64,000 nucleotides of DNA from Calothrix sp. PCC 7716 (lineage in GTDB: Bacteria > Cyanobacteriota > Cyanobacteriia > Cyanobacteriales > Nostocaceae), in contig NZ_AP025018.1 in assembly GCF_019977735.1 (NCBI RefSeq), positions 1,178,001-1,242,000 on the forward strand, given 5' to 3'. Positions 9,602 through 17,734 of this stretch are shown here, piece after piece. How positions within the stretch are numbered: position 1 is the first letter of the stretch; each line of letters opens with the position of its first letter. Made by a program: the position numbers and the translations under genes. Below the pieces are notes generated by a model. It was not told the origin of the DNA. It did not search any database and worked only from the letters and a program-made list of their open reading frames with translations.

Positions 9602-10232
9602 TCGTATTACCTCTAAAGTCTTGTTTAATTGGAATATTAGAGAAAAATACACCGCAGCCTAAACGACGTTTTCCCCCTAAACCATGTATTTGTAGTTTTA
9701 TAGAATCATCTGGATTTAAATCAGAAACAACAACGCTAAAACCGACGATAGTGTATTTTTGAATTTTGAGAGTCAGTCTTTTCGGTTCACCCTTATCATT
9801 TGCAGGAATGCCAATATTAGCGCTAATCTCTAATGCTTTTAATTGACGTTCTGCCGCGAGCAAAAATTGTTCTGGTTCTTTATAACCCTTGATTGTCACC
9901 AATCTCGCTCTGAGTGTATCTACAGGTTTTAAAGTTTGAAGCTCTGGATTACCTAGCTGAATCGTACATTCTCCAATTGTTAACTTTTCTCCAGCAAGTG
10001 AATAAACATGAGCGATTGCCTCAACAGGTAGTCGCAAATACAACTTAGACTTTTTAGTAAGCTTGATTTTACCTTGTTTATCGGGAATACCAGTAATGGT
10101 GTTAATTGAAAATTCTTTTAGCTCATGGAGAATTGGAAATTTATTAGAAATTCCTGCCAAAAGACGATGATTATGGTCTGCATGTAACTCTGTACCGTAA
10201 ACCGGAAATGATAAATCGATGAAGTTACTCAT
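9579..10232 (-). CDS. cas6: crRNA-processing endoribonuclease Cas6 (MYXAN/Cmx6-like)
   Basis: A 217-residue Cas6-like protein from ATG 10232 (MSNFIDLSFPVYG). The C-terminal glycine-rich loop is GLGGKRRLGCGVFF, the hallmark of Cas6 RAMP proteins. An H-rich stretch near the N terminus (HADHNHRL) may supply the catalytic histidine. It would cleave the transcripts of all three arrays, whose repeats are similar. It is the first gene of the effector operon and overlaps cas3 by 23 bp. The subtype name is recalled, not searched. Confidence 0.88.
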   Translation of the reverse strand: MSNFIDLSFPVYGTELHADHNHRLLAGISNKFPILHELKEFSINTITGIPDKQGKIKLTKKSKLYLRLPVEAIAHVYSLAGEKLTIGECTIQLGNPELQTLKPVDTLRARLVTIKGYKEPEQFLLAAERQLKALEISANIGIPANDKGEPKRLTLKIQKYTIVGFSVVVSDLNPDDSIKLQIHGLGGKRRLGCGVFFSNIPIKQDFRGNTNVETTLG

Positions 10233-10557
10233 AGCGATAGGAAAGTAGAAGTGGTCGATTATCAGAAATACCAATGATTTCAGAGATGTTTTAATTAATT
10301 GCGAGCTGATCGTGGATGTCTCAAGTGCGACAACTAATAATCAACTCACCTTGTTCACGTAAGTAATTAGCTGAGGTAGGTATCATAAATTAAATACCCC
10401 AGATAACAACTTGAGAAGGCGCCTAACTCTATTGTGATTTTCTGAAGCTCTTTATTGCTGCTCAGAGTTGTTACACGAACACTCTGGAACTGCTTCAACC
10501 CCGTTTTTATTTTTTGGATTCTGTGAAATCATAGTGTTCAGACTTTATTTATATTCT

Positions 10558-10585
10558 TCGGCTACGACAAAAGCCGATTTTTTTT
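10558..10585 (+). terminator. Rho-independent terminator-like hairpin
   Basis: Stem TCGGCT at 10558-10563 pairs with AGCCGA at 10572-10577 around an 8-nt loop, followed by eight T. It would end plus-strand transcription, yet no plus-strand gene lies upstream. Either it ends an unrecognised small RNA or it insulates the divergent region. Confidence 0.55.
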
Positions 10586-10666
10586 ACTTTACCACGAAAG
10601 TTCTAGATAAACTTACTAACATTCAATCAATGTTAATCTAAAAAAACCTGTCACTCATATCAAGCT

Positions 10667-10769
10667 GAAGGAACGCCAATCTGGCATCAGAGGTAGCAAC
10701 AGGCTTAAAACTTGTTCTAGAATAACTGACCAATTGCTCAACGCCTGAACGCGGTAAACGCTGTACAGT
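10667..10769 (-). repeat. Two degenerate CRISPR-like repeats flanking a 31-nt spacer-like segment
   Basis: The copy at 10734-10769 keeps TGCTCAACGCC, which on the minus strand is GGCGTTGAGCA, the part that forms the crRNA 5' handle. The copy at about 10667-10702 keeps AACGCC, GCATCAGAGGT and AGCAACA, matching the internal and 5' parts of the array 2 repeat with one gap. The segment between them is about 31 nt, close to the 34-36 nt of normal spacers. The order on the minus strand is handle-bearing repeat, spacer-like segment, second repeat. It may be an array relic or a crRNA-like regulatory RNA. Confidence 0.45.
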
Positions 10770-10809
10770 CGAATCAAAGGCAACTGCTGTTTATATCGAA
10801 ATCTTACCA

Positions 10810-11796
10810 TCATAATTTACATCCTTGGGGCAAATCGTAATTATTCCTCATCCCCTCAATTTCTTGCCGCACTAACTCTGCTAACTTCGGTGGACTTAAA
10901 ACCTTTGCTCCCCTTCCATACCACATAACCCACCGCTTTAAATCATTAATCCCCCGTACATGCATTTTCAACGTTATGGAACTATCAGCATGTGTCTCAA
11001 TTTCTTGGGTATAATGCCAGCGTCTTTCTTTGATATAGGGTGCAGTTTTTGCATCAAACCAAATTTCCACATCTAGTAACTCATCTCCAACTTCGTGTTG
11101 GAATACGTTACCGATATACTCCTTGGCATTAAATCTTGGGTCTGGTATGAAGTGTTCAGGTAGCAGTTCTAATTTTTTGATTCTGTCAACCCGAAACCAG
11201 CGAAATTGCTGACGGTTATGGCAATAGCCTATTAAATATAGATTTGTCGCACGATAAACATGAAGCAAATAAGGGTCTAGCTTACGCTCAGAGATTGCAT
11301 CACGGCTAGCTGTGTAATATGTCATCAGTACAACTTGATGTTGACTGCAAGCATCTTCGAGTTTGTGCCAAATATCTGGGTCTAACTCACTCTCCGCACC
11401 ACCGCCAAATATAATATGTTCCTCAGCTAGCTGTCGCACATTAACCCAGGTTGTTTCTGGTAGTCGTTCGCTTAACCGGGCAATTGCACTTTTAAGTTGC
11501 ATCGCATAAGGAGAACCAGTATAGGTTTCCAGCATTTTTGCACCAACAGTAAGGGCAAATAATTCACCTTGGGTTAAAGGAACACTAGGTAGGCGCCATT
11601 CCGGTTCGATGTAATGGTGTCCCAATTTTGGCGTATATTCGAGGGGAGCATGAAAACGATCTCGCAAAAAAGCTAAGTCACTGCGAATTGTTCTTTCACT
11701 GATTTCCAGTGCTTTTGCTAAACTAGCAGTTGTTGGTCGTCTGGTAGTTCGGATTAATTTATCAATTTCTAACAAACGTTCAAGATGCCGAGACAT
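10810..11796 (-). CDS. WYL-domain transcriptional regulator
   Basis: A 328-residue protein: N-terminal winged helix-turn-helix (about residues 1-60, LAKALEISERTIRSDLAFLRD), then a WYL domain around residues 140-225 (MTYYTASR ... LYLIGYCHNR ... RWFRVDRIKKLEL), and a C-terminal WCX-like extension. WYL regulators commonly control defence genes, and one represses a CRISPR locus in Synechocystis. Its position upstream of cas6 and beside the array 3 leader fits a role here. A GCAAGCACCTCTG box lies about 135 bp upstream of its start, the same box found in all three leaders, making it a plausible operator. That link is inferred. Confidence 0.9.
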   Translation of the reverse strand: MSRHLERLLEIDKLIRTTRRPTTASLAKALEISERTIRSDLAFLRDRFHAPLEYTPKLGHHYIEPEWRLPSVPLTQGELFALTVGAKMLETYTGSPYAMQLKSAIARLSERLPETTWVNVRQLAEEHIIFGGGAESELDPDIWHKLEDACSQHQVVLMTYYTASRDAISERKLDPYLLHVYRATNLYLIGYCHNRQQFRWFRVDRIKKLELLPEHFIPDPRFNAKEYIGNVFQHEVGDELLDVEIWFDAKTAPYIKERRWHYTQEIETHADSSITLKMHVRGINDLKRWVMWYGRGAKVLSPPKLAELVRQEIEGMRNNYDLPQGCKL

Positions 11797-12190
11797 AGTA
11801 CCTATACCCTGATTGATATAGCTATCCTAAAAGAGATACCCGGCAAAAATGCTTCCGTCTAAAAAAGTTTTTAGAAATATATATTTGGTAATTATCTGTA
11901 CATATTTGTTTAGATTGTGTATTTCAGACTGCAAGCACCTCTGTTTGTAAAGCCCTATTAATAAACAAAAGTAGTCACAAGCCTTATCTGATGAGCGCTT
12001 TACCTAGAAAAAATAACTGATGGGTGCTTGCAAAATTGCTATAGTACTTATACTGTAAGCTTTGTAGCAATTGTCAAATTATTGTAAAAAAGTCGTTTCA
12101 GCGATTTTTTTGTTTGGGGTTGTATCGTTACCAGTGGTGCTTGTAAAATTGCTGAGGGAAGCACTCAGGGTAAAGATTTTCAAGCCCGCT
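11797..12190 (+). promoter_or_regulatory. WYL promoter region and three-box leader of CRISPR array 3
   Basis: No gene is seen. The boxes are GCAAGCACCTCTG at 11931-11943, GGGTGCTTGC at 12022-12031 in inverted orientation, and GGTGCTTGT at 12136-12144. The last is exactly 46 nt from the first repeat, as in array 1. The 46-nt segments also resemble each other (AGGGAA and AAAGATTTTCAAG versus AAGGATTTTGGAAG). The left part also contains the minus-strand promoter of the WYL gene. Confidence 0.75.
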
Positions 12191-13370
12191 GTGTTTAACC
12201 TCTGACTACCGTAAGGTGTTGATCACTTGAAATTGAAGAAACCCCCAATGAAAAAGAAGATTGTGTTTAACCTCTGACTACCGTAAGGTGTTGATCACAT
12301 GTTCTGGAACGAATGCTTCGCAACCTGTTACGGGTGTTTAACCTCTGACTACCGTAAGGTGTTGATCACGAAGCACTATTACTATTTTTGGGTTTAATTG
12401 ATAGATGTGTTTAACCTCTGACTACCGTAAGGTGTTGATCACTCGAATACTCTGGGGTCGAGTGGCGCCACTTGTTGTAGTGTTTAACCTCTGACTACCG
12501 TAAGGTGTTGATCACAATAGTTTTTATGTCAAAGTTATCTCACGACAAAAAAGTGTTTAACCTCTGACTACCGTAAGGTGTTGATCACATTCAAAAGTAC
12601 TAAAGTCAAAGTTAAGTAAATCCGTGTTTAACCTCTGACTACCGTAAGGTGTTGATCACGATTCCAGCTTAATAAATCAATTAAAGTTTGCTCATGTGTT
12701 TAACCTCTGACTACCGTAAGGTGTTGATCACACTTGATTCTAATAAACTACCCAACGCATTACTGTGGTGTTTAACCTCTGACTACCGTAAGGTGTTGAT
12801 CACAATGCAACTACCTCTACCGCACATCTGAATAAGGTTAGGTGTTTAACCTCTGACTACCGTAAGGTGTTGATCACTTTGGTAACATGTGATAGCTCCT
12901 ATCTAGTCAATCGTGTTTAACCTCTGACTACCGTAAGGTGTTGATCACCTTCTGCTTTTGGTCGGTCACTATAGTATCTTTCAGGTGTTTAACCTCTGAC
13001 TACCGTAAGGTGTTGATCACTATCCAAGCCTGAAGATTCTCTAGAGGTTTGGATAGTGTTTAACCTCTGACTACCGTAAGGTGTTGATCACCGTAATATC
13101 TTGCCGTTGTTGCTTCTGTATCGTTCGTGTTTAACCTCTAATTACCGTTAGGTGTTGATCACGCATCCTCCACATATTTTGCTGTTGGTATTTCTGTGGT
13201 GTTTAACCTCTGATTACCGTAAGGTATTGATCATCAACACAATCTATTAAGGACGGTGACTGGTGTTTAACCTTTGATTACCATTAGGTGTTGACCACAC
13301 AAAGTAGTGAATATCTCACGCTGGTTTTTTTGCAATGTCTAACCTTTGATTACCGTAAGGTATTGACCAC
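12191..13370 (+). CRISPR. CRISPR array 3 (17 repeats, 16 spacers)
   Basis: Thirty-six-nt repeats begin at 12191, 12263, 12334, 12407, 12480, 12553, 12624, 12696, 12768, 12842, 12913, 12985, 13056, 13127, 13199, 13263 and 13335. They start GTGTTTAACCTCTGAC and end AAGGTGTTGATCAC. The first 13 are identical and the last four carry substitutions, so the leader is on the left and the array is read on the plus strand. Spacers are about 35-38 nt except the short one before 13263 (28 nt). The repeat aligns with the minus-strand repeats of arrays 1 and 2 (GTG-T--TAACCT, GTAAGG-GTTGA-CA), so the same Cas6 and Cascade may use it. Confidence 0.98.
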
Positions 13371-13513
13371 AGACGTAATTGTGCGTGCTTAGGTTATAGA
13401 TATTATGATTACGGCGCCTATAATTGAGATTGAAAATGCGCCCAAGGGAGCGTTCACGCCAATAAACTCCAATTTAAGTCATAATATAAACAATCGTCAT
13501 AATTCTAAGTTCT

Positions 13514-13750
13514 ATGGATGTTACTAAAACGATTGATGCTCAAGTAACGTTGCCAATAGATTTGTATCAGGCGATTGCCCAACAAGCGCAGGCACATGGG
13601 CATTCGGTAAGTAACGAGATCGTAGCATTGCTGGTTCCAATACTGGGGCAAAATTCTCTTGAATTGGCTAAAGAGTTTGCAGATTGGGAAGCAGCAAGTG
13701 ATGAAGATTGGCTAAATATCGAACAAACACTGCTATCTGAGGAGAAGTAG
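13514..13750 (+). CDS. Antitoxin of a PemK/MazF-type pair
   Basis: A 78-residue protein starting MDVTKTIDAQVTLPIDLYQAIAQQAQ, which fits a short ribbon-helix-helix DNA-binding N terminus. It is followed by an acidic C-terminal tail (DWEAASDEDWLNIEQTLLSEEK) of the kind that wraps a toxin. It ends directly before the toxin start (stop at 13750, toxin ATG at 13751), typical of an antitoxin-toxin operon. It would neutralise the toxin and repress its own promoter. The pair adjoins CRISPR array 3. Confidence 0.8.
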   Translation: MDVTKTIDAQVTLPIDLYQAIAQQAQAHGHSVSNEIVALLVPILGQNSLELAKEFADWEAASDEDWLNIEQTLLSEEK

Positions 13751-14098
13751 ATGGCAAGGGGAGATGTTCTTTTGGTTAGTTTGCCTGATTCTGATAAACG
13801 AGAGGAAAAAGGCAACCGTCCAGCGATTGCAGTGCAAACTGATGTAGCTAATTCTCCGATGTTAATGATTATTCCGGTTACATCTTCTCTAGGGGCATTG
13901 CGGTTTCCTTTTGTAGTAAGGATTGAGCCATCGGAAGAAAATGGCTTGACTTTACCCTCGGTTGCAATGGTATTCCAAATGCGGGCAATTGACAGAAAGC
14001 GTATTATTCAGAAAATTGGTGAGTTAGAGCCGCAATATTTAACACAAATTGATGCAGAAATTTGGCGAATGTTAAAGCCGCTAGAAATCGAAGACTAA
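13751..14098 (+). CDS. PemK/MazF family endoribonuclease toxin
   Basis: A 115-residue protein with the MazF/PemK fold signature: GDVLLVSLPDSDKREEKGNRPAIAVQ at the start and MLMIIPVTSS in the middle strand, followed by LPSVAMVFQMRAIDRKRIIQKIGEL. These toxins cut mRNA at short sequences. The R of GNRPA and the T of PVTSS correspond to active-site positions in the family. It follows its antitoxin without a gap. It looks intact. Confidence 0.9.
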   Translation: MARGDVLLVSLPDSDKREEKGNRPAIAVQTDVANSPMLMIIPVTSSLGALRFPFVVRIEPSEENGLTLPSVAMVFQMRAIDRKRIIQKIGELEPQYLTQIDAEIWRMLKPLEIED

Positions 14099-14432
14099 TT
14101 ACTCGTACTCCATACGATTAATTTTAGTATGTGGGAGACTTGCACTTCTACGTATAAATCAGTAACTTAAAATAAATACATTATTTATGTTACTCAATAT
14201 TTTAGTTCACTTTAATGAACTTTAGCTATTAGCCTATGGGTTTTAACCCTAGGCGGGTATGAGCGTAGTTATAAAGTAAGTAATTAATATTACATGTGAA
14301 AATGCAGGTGCAAGATATATGCTAATGGAATTTATGTTGGGTTCCGTTCCTCCACCCAACCTACAAACTGACCTGAATATGAAACAGGCAGGGATGCCTG
14401 TTCCACAAGATTACAAGATAGTTACATGCATT
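14099..14432. other. Intergenic stretch with dispersed repeats
   Basis: No ORF is supported. It contains a CACCCAACCTAC element near 14353 and a copy of the dispersed palindrome GGCAGGGATGCC followed by TTCCACAAGAT at 14387-14411. That repeat recurs at 57.98, 59.6, 61.2 and 63.5 kb. Confidence 0.6.
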
Positions 14433-17400
14433 TTATGATGCCGCCAGTTGTTTTTTCCTAGTCTTTTTAACTTTGCGCTTGCCTGAAAAGTCGTATATTA
14501 GTCCCATTAATGCGGGTACTACTGTGGGTGTGAGTATTGTTGAGAATAATAGTCCTCCTGTTAAGACTATGCCTAGTCCTTGATATAGTTCGGCACCTTG
14601 TCCAGGTACAACAGCAAGCGGTAACATTCCTAGTACGCTGGTAATGGCTGACATAAAAATTGCACGCAGTCGGTCTTTTGTGGCTTGGTATGTTGCTTTG
14701 TCGTAGTCCATGCCTTCTTCTAATAGTTGCAGCGCGCGTTCTACTATTAATATAGATGTGTTTACAACTACTCCTGTCAAGATTATAAATCCTAGTGCGG
14801 TAATCATATCTAGTGGAACTGTTACGCCAGGAATGCTGTTTGCGATAACTAAACTTAGTAAGGCGCCGCTCATTCCCATTGGTACGGTTGCCATAATGAC
14901 TACTGGGTATAAGAAAGAACGATATAAGGCTACAAGCAAGAGGTAGATAATAAATATTGATAGAACAAAGGCTGTGGCTAGTTGTGTAACTGTTTCACCC
15001 AGTCGATCTGCAGAACCTGAAAGTTCAATTCTATACCCTGCTGGTAATTTAGCTTGAATCGGCGCCAATATATCTTGTTGAGTACGTTGGACTATGCTAC
15101 CTAGCGGAGCATCAGACTCAAGTGTAACTGTGAGAGTTATTGAACGTTCTAAGTCTACGTGGTTAATTACATCTGGTCCTACTGTTTCTTTAACTTCAGC
15201 GACATCACTCAGCTGAACTTGTCCACGACTGGTATATAAAGGTAGTTGTCGCAGTTGTTCGGGTGTTTGCACAAATAAGTCTTTGAGTTCAACCGAGACA
15301 TCGAGTTCTTCTTTACCGTCGATAAATTCTGATGCTAAACGTCCTCCTAGTGCTGCTTCTACCATTGAACCAACTTCTGCTTCTGCTATTCCTACTTCGG
15401 CAAGTCGTTCGCGGTTGGGGATTACTTGCAGTTCTGCGGCGCCACCGACATAATTAGAACGAACGTTTCGTACACCAGGTAAGGGACGCAGTTTCCCCAT
15501 GATATCGCGTTCGTATTCACTCAATTGATTTAAATCGGCGCCGACTATATCTATTTCAAATTCTTTACCTGGGTCACGAAATATAGAAATACGGTTTGGC
15601 ACCATGAACCGATAACCAGCAAAATTATTACTAGCTTTCCTCATTCTTTCTATCATCATTGCCAAACCGTTAGAAGTGGCAAACTCCGGTTTGAGTATTG
15701 CCGCTATACCACGTATTGCACCCGGACGGTCTACATACATTACCCTTTCTACTTCGGGTTGCTTTCTCAAGTACGCGCGCACGGGTTCCGATTGACGAAT
15801 TGCTTCGGGTATACTTGTACCGGGCATTGGTTCTGCACGCCATAGTACTAAGTTACGATTACCTTCAGGCAAATAATCAGCAGGTGGTAGTAAGAAGATA
15901 CTTGCTACCATTAAACCTATGGGAATCGATAATATAAATAGTCGGCGCCCAAGTCTACCATTTCCAGTTGACCAACCAACTGTAACCATAAGAATATTTT
16001 CTAACTTGGTTTGAAAAACTCTAAAAATAGCAGAAGTGTTTGCGACCGACCGAACAAACCAGTTGCCACCTCTATATTTACCTCCTTCCAAAACCTGTAA
16101 TGCTTCATTTTGGTTGAGGAATAAGCCAGATAACATTGGCACAAGCGTAACTGCCGCTAGCATCGAAAGCAATGAAGCAGCAGTAATTACAATTGCCATA
16201 TCCGTAAAAAGCTGGGCAATTTCTCCTTGTACTAATACTAAAGGGGCAAACACTGCAACATTAGTTAAAGTTGCTCCGAATACTCCTCCCGCAACTTCCT
16301 TCGTCCCATCGATAGTTGCACGAACAGGGTTTTTGCCTTGCTGCATATGGGTAAAAACATTTTCTACCACCACTATTGCATTATCTACAACCATCCCCGA
16401 TGTAAAACCCAACGCTGCTAAACTAATAATATTTAGAGTGCGTCCCAACATCGCCATTGCAATAAACACAGTTATCATCGTTGTCGGAATAGTTAAAGCA
16501 ATAACTGCAACAGTTCGCATCGAACCCAAAAACAGTAATAATACTATCACCGCAAGCAAAGAACCACTCATTAAGTTCTCTTGTACCAGCGTGACCGACT
16601 GATTAATATATTCACTCTCATCATAATTATAGATAAACTTGATTCCCTCACCCGCGCGGTCGAATTGAGCTTCTAATTCTGTAATTGCCGCACGTACACC
16701 TTTTGCTACATCTGGAACATTGGCGCCAATCCGGCGAATAATACCAATTGCCACAGTAGGATTATCATTAAATAACAGCGCACTATCTTGGGGTTTGCGT
16801 CCCATTTGTATTTGAGCAACATCACGTAAATATACCGTTCCAGAAGCATCGCGTCGCAGCACAAAACCTTCAATTTCTTCCATATCTTGCGACCTGCTCA
16901 CCGTGCGAACTCTGTATTCACGACGACCCAAAATTAATGGACCACCCCGGATATCACGGTTATTTTCCCTTAATACCCTTACAACATCACCAATAGCTAA
17001 ATTTCTTTCAGCCAAAGCTTTAGGGTCAACACGCACTTCCACTTCACGCTGCTGTCCACCTACAACCAAAAATTGCCCAGTCCCTTCCACACGCCGTAAC
17101 CGAGGTATAATAACTTCCTCAGCTAAATCACGATTACGATTAGGGTCACTTTTAAATCCGGGTTTTGGCGCCATAGGTATCCACATCATCGGAGAACTGG
17201 TACCGCTAACAATTTCAACAGCAGACTCACCAGCTTCTTCCGGTAAACGTTCAACTTGCTGTAAGCGATTTAATACATCTACTAAACGCTCATCAACATC
17301 ACTACCCCAAGTAAATTCTAAATTGATAGTGCTACGACCTGAGCGGGAAGTACTGCTAATTTCCTGCACACCCAACACTTCCTCCATCCGTTCTTCAATA

Positions 17401-17597
17401 GGACGGGTAATTAAATCTTCAACTTCCGTAGGTCCGGCGCCGGGATAAGTGGTACTAATAGTAATCTCTGGTCTATCACCACCAGGTTGAAGTTCTAAAG
17501 GTAAATTTAATAAAGATAATATTCCGAATACAGCGAGAAGGCAGAATAAAACAAATGTGCCATGTCGCCAACGAACAGCAGTTTCTATTATTTTCAT
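14433..17597 (-). CDS. RND efflux transporter permease (AcrB/HAE1-like)
   Basis: A 1054-residue inner-membrane pump started at ATG 17597 (MKIIETAVRWRHGTF); the open frame extends to 17630 without support. The architecture is the duplicated RND plan: one membrane helix near residue 15-35, a periplasmic loop, six helices around residues 330-530, then the same again. The family motif GATLTNVAVFAPLV and the FTSGMVVDNAIVVVENV segment (intramembrane D) are present. It would export hydrophobic compounds by proton antiport. It lies downstream of the membrane fusion protein gene, separated by 137 bp of repeat-rich DNA. No outer-membrane TolC gene is nearby. Confidence 0.95.
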   Translation of the reverse strand: MKIIETAVRWRHGTFVLFCLLAVFGILSLLNLPLELQPGGDRPEITISTTYPGAGPTEVEDLITRPIEERMEEVLGVQEISSTSRSGRSTINLEFTWGSDVDERLVDVLNRLQQVERLPEEAGESAVEIVSGTSSPMMWIPMAPKPGFKSDPNRNRDLAEEVIIPRLRRVEGTGQFLVVGGQQREVEVRVDPKALAERNLAIGDVVRVLRENNRDIRGGPLILGRREYRVRTVSRSQDMEEIEGFVLRRDASGTVYLRDVAQIQMGRKPQDSALLFNDNPTVAIGIIRRIGANVPDVAKGVRAAITELEAQFDRAGEGIKFIYNYDESEYINQSVTLVQENLMSGSLLAVIVLLLFLGSMRTVAVIALTIPTTMITVFIAMAMLGRTLNIISLAALGFTSGMVVDNAIVVVENVFTHMQQGKNPVRATIDGTKEVAGGVFGATLTNVAVFAPLVLVQGEIAQLFTDMAIVITAASLLSMLAAVTLVPMLSGLFLNQNEALQVLEGGKYRGGNWFVRSVANTSAIFRVFQTKLENILMVTVGWSTGNGRLGRRLFILSIPIGLMVASIFLLPPADYLPEGNRNLVLWRAEPMPGTSIPEAIRQSEPVRAYLRKQPEVERVMYVDRPGAIRGIAAILKPEFATSNGLAMMIERMRKASNNFAGYRFMVPNRISIFRDPGKEFEIDIVGADLNQLSEYERDIMGKLRPLPGVRNVRSNYVGGAAELQVIPNRERLAEVGIAEAEVGSMVEAALGGRLASEFIDGKEELDVSVELKDLFVQTPEQLRQLPLYTSRGQVQLSDVAEVKETVGPDVINHVDLERSITLTVTLESDAPLGSIVQRTQQDILAPIQAKLPAGYRIELSGSADRLGETVTQLATAFVLSIFIIYLLLVALYRSFLYPVVIMATVPMGMSGALLSLVIANSIPGVTVPLDMITALGFIILTGVVVNTSILIVERALQLLEEGMDYDKATYQATKDRLRAIFMSAITSVLGMLPLAVVPGQGAELYQGLGIVLTGGLLFSTILTPTVVPALMGLIYDFSGKRKVKKTRKKQLAAS

Positions 17598-17619
17598 GAT
17601 TATTTTATAGTTAAGTTTG

Positions 17620-17732
17620 ATCCCCCCCAACCCCCCCTTAATAAGGGGGGGCTAAGAATGCTCTTTTTTACGTTTAATAAGGTACTAAAATCTCCTCTTG
17701 TTCCCCCCTTATTAAGGGGGGTTAGGGGGGAT
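17620..17732. repeat. Inverted pair of C/G-rich dispersed repeats
   Basis: Two copies of a unit containing CCCCCCTTAATAAGGGGGG lie in opposite orientation at 17620-17652 and 17702-17732, between the efflux permease and its fusion protein. Each copy is itself palindromic, and together they could form a large hairpin in the operon transcript. A related family (CCCCTTCC-n7-GGAAGGGG) is seen at 20403. Confidence 0.75.
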
Positions 17733-17734
17733 TT

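Larger units (their letters stand above)
10233..10809. other. Intergenic region between cas6 and the WYL regulator
   Basis: No gene of credible length is seen on either strand. The region should hold the promoter of the cas operon. It also contains two degenerate CRISPR-like repeats (10667-10769) and a terminator-like hairpin facing plus-strand transcription (10558-10585). Both are listed separately. Confidence 0.6.

Noticed and set aside
1012-11796. Type I-D or III-like assignment of the CRISPR system
   Set aside because: No Cas10 is present, and the Cas7/Cas8/Cas6 starts and the gene order match the MYXAN/DevRST-like I-B group.
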